A DNA stretch of 64,000 nt from Ctenosaura bakeri (GCA_948474755.1 CAOLHI010004243.1:122367-186366); one strand, 5' to 3'. Counted from the first letter of the stretch, positions 1 through 12,778 are shown. Notes: generated by a model from the sequence alone, not told the origin. Numbers and translations are program-made.

Positions 1-364
1 CAAATAAAAACTAAAAACACTTTTAAAAAAAACCCTGAGAATACTTCTCCAGGAAATTCCAGGTAGGTCCCTCAATGTGATTTTCTAGTCAGCTTCCAGC
101 AGAAGTGGGCCACAGAGTCACACTGGAGGATCTAGCAATAACTAAAGAAGTGTTTTCACTAGGAATCTCTAGGTCCTCCAGCAGGACTCTATTGCCCACT
201 CTAAAGAAGTGGACCATAGAATCATGCTGGTGGACCTAGAAATTCTGTGGCAGGGCAATTAGGGTAAGAATTTTTAAAGCAAATAAAAAAAATAAAAACA
301 GTAAAATAACCCATGAATAATCAAATCTGTGCATGCTAAACCCATGAAAATGGAGGACTCACTG
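1..364 (-). mobile_element. Tigger-like MITE (right part; left end outside window)
   Basis: The stretch ends near 364 with a terminus whose reverse complement starts CAGTGAGTCCTCCATTTTC. This resembles the pogo/Tigger terminal pattern CAGT-x-GGYCCTCC seen in other copies in this window. Inside, roughly 60-245 is a fold-back: tracts around tctaggtcctccagca are repeated in inverted form, and A-rich blocks occur at both sides. The left end would lie before base 1, so length and target duplication cannot be checked. No ORF of note. Superfamily assignment is by resemblance only. Confidence 0.4.
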
Positions 365-1127
365 TCATTGTGTATTATGAAAGGGCTCCTGGTGGCTGTA
401 CCAATTTTCCACCATGGTATCAAGGCTGACCCAAGATCTTTTGATGCCAGAGGCAAAGAACAAAATGTTGCTGATGTCTAATCATGTCTAATCAATTGGC
501 TGGCAGTTGAATTTTTCACAAATCCTGCAAGTAGCACAGTGTCCTCACTGTACCAGAAGGCCCCAGGCTAGCTTAGGAGGAGCAAGGCAAGCCCTAAGGC
601 AAATCTCTCTCTCTTCCCACATCTTGTAGCCACCTCCAAACTCCTATTGTCTAAGGTGATTGCTTCAACTGGCCTGGTATGCAAGCTATAATAAAATTTG
701 TCCTCTGTTATATTCATGAGGAGAAGACAATGTGAATTTTTTTCTTTGTTTTAGTTTTTTGTGTGCTTTGAATCAATTTTTCTGTACTAAATATCTACAA
801 TTGCTATAGCATTGCAAGGAAGCAATAGAGAGTATATGTAGCTAAGATGGCAGTTTAGAAAATTCCATTGTTAATATAATTAAGTGGATGGTGTATTATC
901 CTCGAGGTTGAGACCACATCATGTTAAAATCCTGAATCTATTGATCCAGGAATTTTCCATTTTGTCTAAAATGCTTGCATGAGATTGGGCCTCAATTGCA
1001 AACAGGGACTGCCACCTTGGCAACATGCTCACTTTCATTTGAGGCAGCTGAGGATGGCAGAAACTGAAATGTTTTGCTTGTTAACTGAACTATTAAGCCC
1101 TGTTTATTAATTACTTTCATATATATT
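365..1127. other. Non-coding stretch, nothing recognised
   Basis: AT-rich sequence without a recognisable repeat end, ORF or RNA motif. Confidence 0.5.
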
Positions 1128-1161
<34 letters not shown>

Positions 1162-1277
1162 TGTGTATGTGTATGTGTGTGTGTATGTATGTGTATGTAT
1201 GTATGTGTATGTATGTATGTATATATATATATATATATATATTATGTATGTATGTATATATATATATATATATATAT
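1128..1277. repeat. Compound microsatellite (TG)n-(TATG)n-(TA)n
   Basis: Pure TG dinucleotides pass into TATG/TGTATG units and end in two long TA runs separated by TATG units. The short ORFs across it (poly-Cys/Val/Tyr) are artefacts of the repeat. Confidence 0.95.
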
Positions 1278-2198
1278 CAGGGATTAACTACATCCTACTG
1301 GGATCCAGAACAAACTTGTAAGAAGTACTGTTTGCTTTTCAAACATATGTATGCATATGCGTGTATGTGTGTATAGTTGGTTGCCATTGTCAGAAAAGGC
1401 CTCACAAAGTGAAATGACCTTAATGGCATAATTGGAAAATAGCTGCCAGAAACAAATACTTAGAAAAACAAACAGTGATTATATGGCAAACCAATCTGGA
1501 AAAGCTAGACTTTCTGCTGATGAAAGATGTTTCCTTAAGCTGTGAACGCTGAATTTTGTCACCATTAGAATTCATCACTCAGGAAAAGCAACAGGATTTT
1601 ACACCAGTGTTTACATTTGATATGTCCCTTTGGTGGAAGCATTAAGCAGAGAGGCAGCCACCTGAAGCAGAACATTTTGAGTGTCATGAAAAAGCAGTCC
1701 ATTGTTAACAATGTAATTTCTCATTGTATTTTCTCTGTCCAGCATAAGAAGAGGTGCTTGTGGGATTTTCTGCCTCATTTGGCAAAATAATTTGACTAGT
1801 TTGGATCATTATGCACCTAGACTTGGGTGAGTGAGAGTGGCACCATTTATTGCTGTCTCTGACAGCAGCCACATGTCTTGGTCCAGTCTTTGGTAGAAGA
1901 CCATGAAGATGACAGCAACTGAAAATGGCACTTCAGTAAGTGAAGTGAAGTGTCATTTTCAGTGAAACTCAGAGAATTTCACATTATGAAGAGCTTTGGG
2001 GGATGGATAAATTCCTTTAAATTCAGAGTGATGCAGATCTAGGAGAGATTTTGAGGAAGATCTATGCTCCTAAACAAAGCTTGGAAAAGTTACTTTTCTG
2101 AACTACATCTTCTGGAATCCCCTAGCCTAAACTGAGCTCTCCAAGCCATTCTCCCAAGAATTCCTCACCTGCATAAATATGCATATGAAACTTCAGAC
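1278..2198. other. Mostly unrecognised; hAT-MITE fragment near 2,080-2,135
   Basis: Only 2,080-2,135 is recognisable. It carries the motif gcttggaaaagttactttt followed by a 'ctacatcttctggaatccc' type tail, a truncated copy of the same hAT-type palindrome as 2,199-2,291. The rest shows no feature. Confidence 0.45.
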
Positions 2199-2291
2199 CA
2201 GAGCTTGAAAAAGTTATTCTTCGGGCTGTAACTGCCAGAAACTACCAGCCATCATGGCTGGTAATCAAAAAAGTAACTTCTGCAAGTTCTG
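2199..2291. mobile_element. hAT-type palindromic MITE (CAGAGCTTG family)
   Basis: Starts CAGAGCTTGAAAAAGTTA and ends with the near inverted match AAGTAACTTCTGCAAGTTCTG. The two arms fold back around a centre reading ccagccatcatggctgg. This is the short 'cagagcttggaaaagttact' palindrome common in lizard DNA and seen elsewhere in this window. Flanking octamers match only weakly, so the target duplication is not proven. Confidence 0.6.
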
Positions 2292-4004
2292 CTTAGGAAG
2301 TATATCTATTTTTATATACACATGGTTACTATCTTGCATGTCATCATACAGGCTGAACAAACAGGATTATAGAACCTTCAGTTTCACAAATGCCACCTCT
2401 TTGCTGCCTGTGGGCATAATAACTATAGTATGCCTTGTAGATTCTGTCTTCAAAAGAGGAGCAAACTTGCAGAAACACATTGTGTTGTCTACAAAACATT
2501 TCAAATGAATTACATATAATACAGTAATCAGATAAGTATCAGGCTGGGCTCCTATCCAATCAAGTCAAAGAACAAGGACAAATCAGAAGAGCTTGGAAAA
2601 CAATGACTGGGAACAGTGGCAAGAGATGCAGCATTCATTACAGGTGTTTTCTCACATCTCTATTGTTCTGAAATGAATACAGCAAAAGATATGCTGTGGC
2701 ACACCACGCAAAAGCTATGGACACGAGAAAACAAGGTGAAAGGATAGAGAATTGTTGTTTTTCAAAGAGGCAGCTGCATTAGCCTGTTCCAGGATATAAA
2801 AAAATTCCAAAAAACTCCTTGGCACTGTTCTTGAAGAAAATGAAACTGAATTCCTCTTTGAAAGCAATTCTTCGTTAAAAACTTGGTTGACAATATGGTA
2901 GCAGTTAAGATTCATATAGCAAGTTGTTGTTGTTTTTATCAATCACTCTGATTTCCATTGTAGGATATAAAAATGTATTGGAAGATAAGAAAAACTGCAT
3001 TTAACAGTTTTCTCACCTGCCTTTCTGCACGCAAAACCCTCACAGATTACAAGACACTTTAGCTAACTAATCAAGCCATTAAAACAATACACAGTATCCA
3101 GCACGTAAATCAAACAACAAACAAGAGATAACCAACAAATTAAAAACAAACACACTACATTTAACTGAATGCAGACTAGAAAAAGTAGCATATGGGGCCT
3201 GCAAGGAAAAGGCCATGTTCCTGGTACTTGATAATCTTTATCAAGTTGTCCAGTTCCTTCATCTAGTTTCGTCAGTAAACTGGGGCCAAAAGAGCGGGGA
3301 GATGATCCTTAAGAAAGTTTCCATTTAAGAGTCACATAGAGCTGTACAAATGCCAATTGAATAGACAATGAAGTTACAATAACAACATACAGTTAGATCT
3401 CTTTGTTCTGTTTATCAATGATTCGTGGCCTTTGCTTAAAGAGAAGAAACTTCAAATTCTTAATGTTTCCTGTTTGAGGAACTTCCCTAAGAGGTGAAAA
3501 CTTTCAAGAGGAAATTCTACTGATGATATTTTCTTTGGATGAGAGAGCACTGAAGACTTGCTGGCATTAAATATTGTTTATTTTTTATCTACAAATGTAC
3601 AAGCCCTGCATAGGTGGAGGTGAACAGGCACTCTTACAAGTCACATCAGATCTCCACAACAGATCAGGTGGTTTCAAGTTATCTTCAGATCGGTTACTCT
3701 CCTTTTCTCCCCTCACTCTTTCTGTGGACACATCCTCTGACATAAGTTACTTCCCCTTAGATGTTTGTGTGTGTGCCTGTCTGTTTGTCTGAGTTCCTGA
3801 AGAAAGGGAGCACTTTGCCAGTTTCTGAGGGGTACCGGATCTCATTGACATGCGAAGAGTTTGTCAGTATCTTGCAATGCAGTCCAAAGACTCCAAGCTG
3901 AAAAGGATGGCCTAATCAACTGGGTTTTAAATACTTTACATAAAAATCTAATATATAAAAGTCAAAGTTTGTTTGTCTGTATCAGGCGAAAACCTTATAT
4001 GATT
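2292..4004. other. Non-coding stretch, nothing recognised
   Basis: Short ORFs occur but none resembles a known protein and none has splice or start context. No repeat boundaries seen. Confidence 0.45.
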
Positions 4005-4130
4005 GTCTGCCTAGGAAGATTCTATAGAATCCTGGGGTTTGCAATTTAGGGAAGGGCCTTTAGAATTCTCAGCCAGAGAGCTCCTGGACCTCAATCAACT
4101 GTGACTGTCTTGAATAGACTGGTTGCTATG
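4005..4130. mobile_element. Fragment of GGCC-type palindromic MITE
   Basis: Contains the diagnostic core 'atagaatcctggggtttgca' followed by the 'gggaagggcctttagaattctcagccagagagctc' type centre shared with the copies at 6,733 and 13,990. Only one arm is clear; no terminal repeats or target duplication. Confidence 0.5.
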
Positions 4131-6503
4131 GATATGAGGCCTAGCAGCAAGAAGGAGGAGGGTAGTGTATTCCCTCAGGAACCCAACCTTTGTATGTGAA
4201 TAACTCTGAACACAGAGTGGATTGGGGAATATGGGGAAAAGTCACAGGTACTGGACAAGACAGTTTGGGGAATTAGAGACACAAGATCTCAAAGCTTTCT
4301 AACAAGTATTAGCTATGAAAAGATAAAACCCTGGGTAACACTGGGTCTATATGCTAGTATAAAATACAAGACACAAATGCATATAAAACCATACTAAAAT
4401 GCTGGGCTTATAAACCATGTTGAGGTAAAATGATAACTTCAGGTTTTGGTGTTTTTTAAAATAATCTATATATCATGTCCTAAGATCAGATAATCTACTT
4501 TGCTTCCAGTTATATTCCTCAACATTAGATGGAAAACTTTTCAGACTAAAGTTGTAACAAAACAACTTCATCAGTGGTTTGTTCTGGATCACTGTGTATA
4601 GTCACTTGGTATATTGACTGTACAAGTCATAGCCAAACAAGCAGGAAAAAGATCAGATTACTTATGCAACTGTTCACCTTTTGCCTCACAAAATTTTGGT
4701 GGAACTTAGCAGGTTTTAAGGAAATGATCCTGGCAGTTTCAATAAACAAAGAGGGCATTATTTTTTAAAAAAAGTATGACAATGAAAGGTTGCCTGTATG
4801 CTTCCATGGGGAAGCAGAGAATAAAATAAGTGCAGTTTCTAGCAAATTATGTTACAGAGGGATGGTAACCTATTAACTCAAAGTCTTTGCCAAAATGCCA
4901 TGGGAATCTGATGCTTAGATATGAGTCTCCAATCCACTCATTTCCAAGGTGAAGTAAAAAATGGAAGTCTCCTTCCTTCCCTCTCAGTTGCTCACTCTGG
5001 CGCCTGTAGCCCTCACAGCAAAATGCCTCATTACAGGGACCCGACCTGTGTGTTTCTCTGAACACCGCACCTCACCCCCGAGCAACATTTTAGTGTTGTG
5101 CTGAGGTAGTAGTTTAAAACGCAAATTAGAGCTGATAATAGTATCATCTTGCACAATTCAGTTTTACTGGATAATATTTTACAGAGCAGCTTCTCCATGG
5201 TTGTTGCCACACCTCTTTCTCCTCAGGGCAGGGGAAGAGATAGTGTACCTGTACATTGCATTCAGCCAGATCCTGCACACGATGGTCATGCCCCTCTAGT
5301 TCTCTCAATGCTTTGCCTTCTCATCCAGGCACGTGTCACAGATGGGATCATCATCTGCAGCCATGAATAGCCACTGAAACAGTACCCATTAATCAAGAAA
5401 GCAACTGCATGTACAACATGAACCATGTGGGATTTTAAAGCAAGAGAAAATTGGGTGATAGAGTATGGCCATGTCTGTAAAATGCAACTGCCTCAGAACC
5501 TTTCCTTCTAGCAAGTCTATAAAAATGCTACTCTGTGGAGTCAATAACTAGAAACATGCTTTCCTCTGCCCCTACAAGACCCTGAGCACTTCAAGATGGT
5601 GAACTATCAGACTGAAACTGTGTGTAAATAGGTGCAACTAGAAAAGCAACAAGACATTTTGATTTACCAAATGATGTGAAGTTTGACACACTGAAGTCAA
5701 TGCAAACTTTGTCAGAAAAATATAGTTTAAAAATCCCTGGCTGGACCAAATCCAATGCCTGTCTTGTCTGCTGTTCCTATTGACCCCTTAAATTTGTCTT
5801 CCAGACCTTCTAGATACCATTTCCAAAATCACTGATAGCCACATGCAACAAAACAATCAATTTCCTGCCATCATTTTGGAATATGCTACAAAGACATTAA
5901 TGTCTCACATCCTCAACCTTTGCATTTGGCAGGCAAGTTACCATATATTTTGTACACACACATTTTGTGCTCATATCTAGTTTCCAAAAGGGCCCACCCA
6001 CACCCAGAGGTATCAGCTAAACATGAGAGAGATCAGTGCAGTATTAAAGGATCCTCTTTCATCACTTTGACATTCTCTACCACAGTCCCTAAGGCCTTCA
6101 CTTAATGGAACAGTATAGGAGCCTGTCAGCACAGAGTTGGACCTTATTACTGTGCTGCTGACAGACTCATCTTGGGTACCTCTAAGGATCCTATCACACT
6201 GCACTGTCATAACACTATATTCCACTTTATCTGTGACTGTTGTGTGTATAATTACTGCCATTGAAACTATGATGCTTGCTGTTCTCTCTCTAAACTAATC
6301 TTGTTTGTCCATTTAATTTGGAAGGGTGTCATGGGAACAACAATCAATCTGCTGAACAAAGGCTTTGGTGCAAAACAGAACCTTGAAAGGTTACAGAGAT
6401 CACTATCTTGAACATGTGAGTTGTGAGCATCCACTTGCCATAAGATCACCCATGGTAGAGATATAAACCCAACATCTCAAAGCATTTTGATTGTTTGTCG
6501 CAT
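4131..6503. other. Non-coding stretch, nothing recognised
   Basis: No repeat ends, RNA motifs or convincing ORFs were found in this 2.4-kb interval. Confidence 0.45.
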
Positions 6504-6605
6504 CAGAACTTGGGGAAGTTAATTCTTCAGACTAAAACTGAAGAATCTCCCAGAATCTCCCAACCACAATGGCCACTGATCATACTGACTGGCTAATTTC
6601 AAGGT
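6504..6605. mobile_element. hAT-type palindromic MITE, degenerate
   Basis: Begins cagaacttggggaagttaat, then 'cttcagactaaaactgaaga' and a centre ccaaccacaatggccactg, matching the CAGAGCTTG palindrome family. The right arm is decayed. Confidence 0.45.
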
Positions 6606-6732
6606 TTTGCTTTGAATCCACAGCTTATGTTTAGCAGATCAATTATTGTAACTGTAACTGTGACAGTGGAAGACACTAGAGGTCCAGCTACATACTGGAT
6701 GTCTGTCTGCACTTCTTTTTATGCTGACAAGT

Positions 6733-7081
6733 ACCATTTCCACACTACAGTGTTAAAGTGCTGCTATTCCACTATCAACCTCTTACGGAATTCTGGGGTT
6801 TGTAGTTTAGGGAAGGGCACTTCCAATTCTCAGCCAAAGAGCTCTTTGGTCTCAGTAAACTACAAACCTCAGAATTCCACAGGGCATTGAAAATGGAATA
6901 GCAGCATGCTATTATTCTGCTTTCAACATATTATGGAATCCTGGAGTTTGCAGTTTGGGGAAGGGCATTGAGGATTTTAAGACAGAGAGTTTTTTTGGCC
7001 TCAGTAAACTACAAACCCCAGGATTCCACAGGATGTTAAAGTGCAATGATAGCGTTGTAACAGTGTAGTGCGGAAATGGCT
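6733..7081. mobile_element. Two GGCC-type MITE units in tandem
   Basis: Outer ends are inverted (left ccatttccacactacag, right cagtgtagtgcggaaatgg). Between them are two full fold-back units, each with one arm 'ggaatcctggggtttgcagt' and an opposite arm 'actacaaaccccaggattcc'. They meet near 6,905 at 'gcagcatgctattattctgc' without internal termini. Each unit has the same 'gggaagggca...cagagag...cctcagtaaac' centre. A three-base duplication was not evident at the outer edges. See findings. Confidence 0.65.
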
Positions 7082-8107
7082 GTGGTAGAAGCAATAGCAC
7101 TCCTATGGTTGGTTTCTTGCATTTGGGCACAATAGATTAGGCTCTATATTAGTTCTTAAGTGGCTTACTTTTCCCTTTTTTCTTCTTTTTAAAAATTATT
7201 TCTATAAATGTATTCTTTGATGCCAAGCAGATTTAGTAGTTCATGTATCAGTTCACTCATGCTGCAAGTAGCATTGAACCCATAAAAATTAAAGTGCTTG
7301 TCATGACGCAAACATAGTGAATATTTTTGTTCAGTTTAGCTAAACACATCTATGTCTTAAAGAAAGGGTATTCTTTGTGTTGCTAACAAGCTATTTAGTA
7401 TGTTGCTTGCACTTGGTGCCAGTGTATACACTGCAGTGTAATTTTTGGTGGTGGTGTTTTAAAATCTATCTATGCTATGTACAGTAGTCCACATGAATGA
7501 GTTTATTCTCATTTTTACTCCCACTGGAATTCAAAACATTGCAGTAAGTGAGGCAATTGTGGGAATGCCATTTGCAGTCATCAGACCATTACAGGGGTCC
7601 AAAATAGAACAAGTAGTTATTGAATTATATCATCACAAAGCCGGATAGATATTCAATGCTTATATAATCTGACTTTATGTACAGAGGGAAAAACCTTTTT
7701 CTTGGCTTTGCTTTTTAATATACATTACTGGAAAATCCACATCTCTTCCAGGCAAGCTATACACATTCTAGGCCAGAAGGTAATTTTGCACTTATAGAAA
7801 TGTCAAAGTGATAAAGAAAGCACCATCTATCACTGTGGTTACACTGGCCAGCAGGGGCAGCTCTTTGGGATTTCAGGCACTAGTCTTTGCCAGACATATC
7901 TGAAGATGCTGGGAACGGACCTGGAGTCATTTGTGCTCGATCACTGTGATGGACCCCAAGTTTGGCACTATGGCTGCCAGTGGGGCTTTACTCCAAAAGC
8001 ATACATTCCTATAAGAACCTGTGTTCTGCTGGGGTCTCTGTCATGCTTCTTCTCTCATGCTTCTCCATTAGTTCCCATTAGTTCCCATTGGATCTTAGTG
8101 GGCCATT
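7082..8107. other. Non-coding stretch, nothing recognised
   Basis: An open 112-codon frame (7,906-8,244, +) runs into the adjacent SINE and resembles nothing known. No other features. Confidence 0.45.
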
Positions 8108-8312
8108 GTGTTTATATGCCTCCAAGTTGCACATATGAATTTCACAGGGTCTACTTAAGCAAGGTGCAGTTTTGCCAGTTCCTTCCACTGAATTATAGCC
8201 TACAGTACCCAGTATTTATTGGTGACTTCCCATCCAAGTCCTAACCAGGGCTGATCCTACTTAACTCCCAAGGTCAGACAAGATCTGGTGCCTTTAGGGT
8301 ATTTAGGCCTAG
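8108..8312 (-). mobile_element. 5S-rRNA-derived SINE with RTE-like tail
   Basis: Read on the minus strand, about 8,200-8,312 follows 5S rRNA: a 'cagatcttgtctgacct' block, 'gttaagtaggatcagccc', then 'tggttaggacttggatggga', the 5S internal promoter region. Downstream the element goes on with 'ggaactggcaaaactgcacc' and ends in a Bov-B/RTE-like tail, 'gtgcaacttggaggcatata'. That head-plus-tail structure is the one described for 5S-derived squamate SINEs. It is decayed and is not a functional 5S gene: the 5' end lacks the normal 5S start and the transcript would continue into SINE sequence. Confidence 0.8.
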
Positions 8313-8518
8313 TGGGCTGTAAACAAGCACACATTGTGTTTCTTTCCCTGCACCTTCCTTTTGAGGAAAATTAACAAAGGAATCTTTCCTAGAAGATGAA
8401 AATCCCTGCTATGCACCCCACATCCATTAAGTTCTGTTTTCACAAGCACTCTCTAAGCCTGTTCCATTGTACAGTTTGTAATTCTAGCTTGAGTCCAATT
8501 GTCCCAGTATAAAATATA

Positions 8519-8838
8519 TAGTGAGCCCTGAGTATCCATGGAGGTTTGGTTCCAGGACCCCCATGGATACCAAAATCTATGGACGCTCAAGTTCCATTGT
8601 ATACAATTGAGTAGCAAAATGGTGTCCTTTATATAAAATGGAGAACAACTCAAATGAGGGGTGGGGAGAATCTGCAGATCTATGAAATGGCCGGACGCTA
8701 CAGCAGAGTATGCCTAAACTTTGCTTTAGTGCTCAGCACATGGCAAGATCAAGGTTTACTTTTTGACTTTTTTTCCAAATATTTTTGAACCATGTTGAAT
8801 CCATTGATGCCAAATCTGTGGATACAGAGGGCTGACAA
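8519..8838. mobile_element. Tigger/MER2-like MITE
   Basis: Left part reads 'ggttccaggacccccatgga', 'taccaaaatctatggacgct', a pattern known from pogo/Tigger-derived MITEs. The right end is the inverted counterpart (gttgaatcc...gtggatacagagggctgac). Flanked by TA-rich sequence, as expected for TA target sites. Confidence 0.75.
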
Positions 8839-9145
8839 GATTCTTGTCTCAAAGGTGTTTTTTGAATATAAGGTTTGAAATCATCACTTTTAAAATAGAC
8901 AGAAGCTACAAGAAGATAATGACTGGGCTGGTGTTGAGGGCTGATATTTTTATATTGGGTTTGACTACTCCCTAATATTTGTTTGTTTATTGATTAGTTG
9001 ATATTGTATTCCATATTTCCTTCAATACAGAGAGAAAATGTATGGAGAACACTACTGGCACCAGACTTGTCAGTGGAAAACTGGAAAGTCTTTCCTGCAC
9101 ACAACCTGCCATAAGGTATACCCCTGAAATTGAAGGCATATAGAA
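8839..9145. other. Non-coding, nothing recognised
   Basis: Short unique-looking spacer between two MITEs. Confidence 0.4.
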
Positions 9146-9275
9146 CAGGAGTGGAGAACCTTTGGGTCTCCATCTGTTTGAGACTTCAGCTCATAATAGC
9201 AGGAGTTGCCAATGGCAAGGCATTATGGGAAATGGCATCTAAAACATCTGGAGAGCCACTGATTTCCCATCTCTG
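9146..9275. mobile_element. hAT-type palindromic MITE with 8-bp target duplication
   Basis: Begins CAGGAGTGGAGAACCTTTGG and ends with the degenerate inverse (gatttcccatctctg). The inner arms are the well-known 'catctgtttgagacttcagc' / 'gcatctaaaacatctggaga' fold-back. The flanking octamers atatagaa (9,138-9,145) and atttagaa (9,276-9,283) match at 7 of 8 bases, as expected for a hAT insertion. Confidence 0.75.
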
Positions 9276-11702
9276 ATTTAGAACATACTGCTGATGAGAT
9301 TTAGCTGACATAACATTTTTCTTGTATGTCAACATCTTGTTACAGCCTACGGATATCCCTTCCTAGAGCTGATACTTGTTGACAGAGGCCACTTTGGTAC
9401 CCTTCAAATGGAGTCATCTGAGGGAATGGTTCTGCTATATGATAGATATATAATCCATTGCTGTGCTTTATTAAGAATCTTTCCCTTCAGGGTACAAGTC
9501 TTCCGCTACTATGAGGTAACGCTTGGATAATTTGGCCTTAGGCACTGGAAGAACACCCATCTTGCTGGAAGCCACTGGGATAAAAGCTCCTGTGTGCTTA
9601 AGGAGGTAACCTTAATCCACGGAAGCCTGTAAACATTTGGCAATGACTTCAGTGAATCTGGCCATTTTGAAATTGTGAATTATGCCCTCCAGAGCAAACA
9701 CACACTTCTGCAAGCATCAACATAGAAGATTTGTTCACTTTTGCTTAGATATGCCAGCAAATATTTGCGTCTTAAAAATCATTAACAATATCTGGCATTT
9801 TAGGGATATGGTACATTGTTTTAGGGATATGGTACATAGTTTAGTACAAAATCCTGCCTCAATCCAAGAATACATTTATTTGCCAGCAGACAGGTAATGG
9901 ATTTTACTTCCAATAAGTGTATTTAGGCTGTTGGCAAAAATAAGAAAATGTTACATTAGTGATTCATTTCCTTGGCTCTCAAAATCTTGAAATGTTAAAT
10001 ATATAACAGTAATTAAACCACTAATATGTTTTGTAGCTATATTTAACCTTTCTCTTTCTGCAGCTAAGTGCAGATAGATTTACCCAAAAATTAAGATAAA
10101 TGAATCAGCTTTGATAACCACAAGTAAAAGAAGATACCCTTGAAAATGCATCTTAGTTCTATATTCACAACCTGTCATTCACATAAATAGCGTACTTTTA
10201 TTATTAAGGATTCTTTGAGAAGCTGGTGAAATTCCACTATTTAGCTTCCCTGACCACAAATTCATCAACAATTAAGATTAAATAATCTCTTTTCAATTAT
10301 CTTGAGCAGAGTATCTCCATTGATAACCGGATGATAACTCTGTTAAATTCACCAACACAAAGACTTTCTGAAAGATCAACATAAGTAGCAAATGCATTTC
10401 TCAGATTTCAGTTCTCAAACTATCCTTGAGTTGTGTGGAACAGAGCTGGGAAATTGGACAATGACAATCTGAATGCCACCAGCCAGCATGGTAATATATA
10501 AAAGGAAGGGATATGTTTTCAGAGGGCTGTTCTGTCCCAATGGATTGAAAAAAAATCACCTCAGCAAAAGATCTTCATGCTAGATCTATGTAGGTGACTA
10601 TTCTCTGACTGCCCAATCAACCCAGCACAATTGTGAAAAAGAGTTCAGAAAGTTCCTACAGTGATGCTTCCGTGTACATGCTTTAAGAGGGAATCAGAGA
10701 CATCCTCCACTTCTCTTCTAAGGCTGGAGATAGGACTAGTAGAACCTCAGCTCATGAAACTTGCATGCAACCACAACTTGTATGCACATAACTGTAAGCA
10801 AGAATTTCTCTCTCTCTCTGCATTTCACCTGTAGACAAATTATTAGTGATGAGTGAATTCAAGGAAGTGGAAAATGAACATTTAGATGAGGGTTCCACTT
10901 CAAAGAGTTCAGGAAACATTGAGTTAGCACAATTTCTCTGTCTCTCTCATTTTCTTCCCTACTTTTTTAAAACAATGATACATGTTTAATAAAATCTTTT
11001 TTCTCATTTGTAAAGCTGGAAGTAAAGATACAAGACATCTGATCAGTACTTGCCAATATCACTCCTTAAATCTCCTTTGATTGCTCAACTATGTTGAAAA
11101 ACATCTTTATGCACAAACCAGAATCCCGTCCCATCTAAATCCTTCCCAAATGAATGGAGGTTACACAGGAGGAGAATAGAGCCTGAAGGCTGTCACTTAG
11201 AGGTCAGAGTATTAAGTGCATTAACAAGAACATAACTTTCACTGACACCTGCGCCCATCTAGGTTTTTTTTTTTTAATAACATTTGTTCCTTTGGCAAAG
11301 TGTTATAATGTATCCTTAAGGGGTTGGTAGGAATAATGATCAGTGTGACAATTCAAAAGCCTTATTTAAGGGCAGAGAAGTCTAAAATCTGCATTGCAGG
11401 TCAGTGTGCATGAGTCTGTTTTTACATAAACCCATCATTTTAAGTCACGTTGCATACTTATTGAACAATTGAAAAGAACTGGTTATGTCATAATATATAA
11501 TGTATGAAGCTGCCAAAATGACCTCATGAAATAATGCTTGCAAGCCGCAATAGGATTTCAAACCATTAAAATCATCTGTTTCTTCCAGGTTATTGTGCCA
11601 CAAATAAATACCAGTTTCAAAACTCGCTTTCTTTTAGAACTATGACTTATCCTCTGTTGTCAGATTAGTTATCTTTGGCTGCCATACTTAGAAAGATTGG
11701 CG
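9276..11702. other. Non-coding stretch; 21-bp tandem duplication at 9,797-9,838
   Basis: Two adjacent copies of 'ttttagggatatggtacat' occur at about 9,797-9,838. A T-run lies near 11,265. Otherwise nothing recognised. Confidence 0.5.
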
Positions 11703-11780
11703 ATGCAATCCTATCCGTGTCTAATGAGATGTAAGACAATGAGGCTTTCTCTTTAGTAAGTGGATGCAGGATTGCAGCCT
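11703..11780. mobile_element. Remnant of the 'gcaatcctat' palindromic repeat
   Basis: Starts 'gatgcaatcctatccgtgtc' and ends 'gcaggattgcagcc'. Lizard genomes carry many copies of a palindrome with arms 'gcaatcctatgcac' and centre 'ggagtaagccccattga'. Here the centre is decayed. Other traces are near 22,492, 22,820 and 33,878. Confidence 0.4.
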
Positions 11781-12679
11781 AACTTGATGACATCTCTGGC
11801 AAAATATCCATTTTACTGCAGAGCTATAAAGAAATATAAGTCTTACCATTGTTTCTCTTTCATCTTTATGCTGTTCCATCACAACGGGCAAATAACTCTA
11901 AGGTTAAGTAGGTGTTTTAAGACCCTATTTGAGTTTAGCATTTGATACTGAGAAGGCAGAGCAGCATTCTATCTTGGAAGGGTGTGCAAGATGAGAAGAA
12001 ATAAATCAACTTTTTAATTTATGCTTTGAAAGGAAACCCGCCCAGTTCAAAAGCCTTGAAGTCTAACCCATGGTTAGACAACTTATTCAGTGCATCTTTG
12101 GAACACATTGAAAAGCCTGGAGGCCTGTAACATTTTACTTAATTTAACATTCTGGTTACATCTAATGACCAATTTTGCATATTTTTAAATGAACACACTG
12201 TGTGCCAAGACAAGGGTAATGGGCACAGAGGCCTTCACTTACGACATTTTTATATGAGACCGGTTATTGTAACTTCAGCCAGGAAAAGCACAGATTAGAG
12301 TCTTCCATAATCATGAAATAGGTTTAGGAATGGTGACTTCTCTCTGGAATTTATAATGGGTCAGGGAACTGTAGCATGATGAATCCAGAAGAATGCAGCA
12401 TAGCTGCATTAAACACATACATAATAAATGTGGAGTCAGTATGTCCTGCCAAGGCATCTTTTCTCCAAATTCTCCTCCTTGGGAGCAGCCACAGCTCGCT
12501 GAGCACATCTTTTGCGTGCAGAAATCCCCAGCTTCATTCCCTGATATCTGTAGGACAGGCTGAAAAAGACTGCTCCCGAACCTGAGATCCCAGTGAGCCC
12601 TTACTAATCAGTCTTGGGGGCAATGGCAGACTAGTTGGATTGGTGATCTAGCTTAGTATAAGGTAGTTTCCTGTAACAA
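11781..12679. other. Non-coding stretch, nothing recognised
   Basis: No repeat ends or convincing ORFs. Confidence 0.45.
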
Positions 12680-12778
12680 TTTTGGAAAGCTACTTTTGAT
12701 TACAGAACACAGAATCCCCCACACTAGCTGCAGGATTCTGATATCTATAGTCCAAAGACCAATTTTCCCAAGCTCTGG
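12680..12778. mobile_element. hAT-type palindromic MITE (CAGAGCTTG family)
   Basis: Left arm 'ttttggaaagctacttttga' and right arm 'tagtccaaagaccaattttcccaag' fold back around a degenerate centre. The right terminus is 'cccaagctctgg'. Confidence 0.6.

Noticed and set aside
1127..1376. Open frames rich in Cys, Val and Tyr
   Set aside because: Translation of a TG/TATG/TA microsatellite.
8180..8312. Functional 5S rRNA gene
   Set aside because: Similarity is partial and diverged, and the sequence continues into a SINE body and tail.
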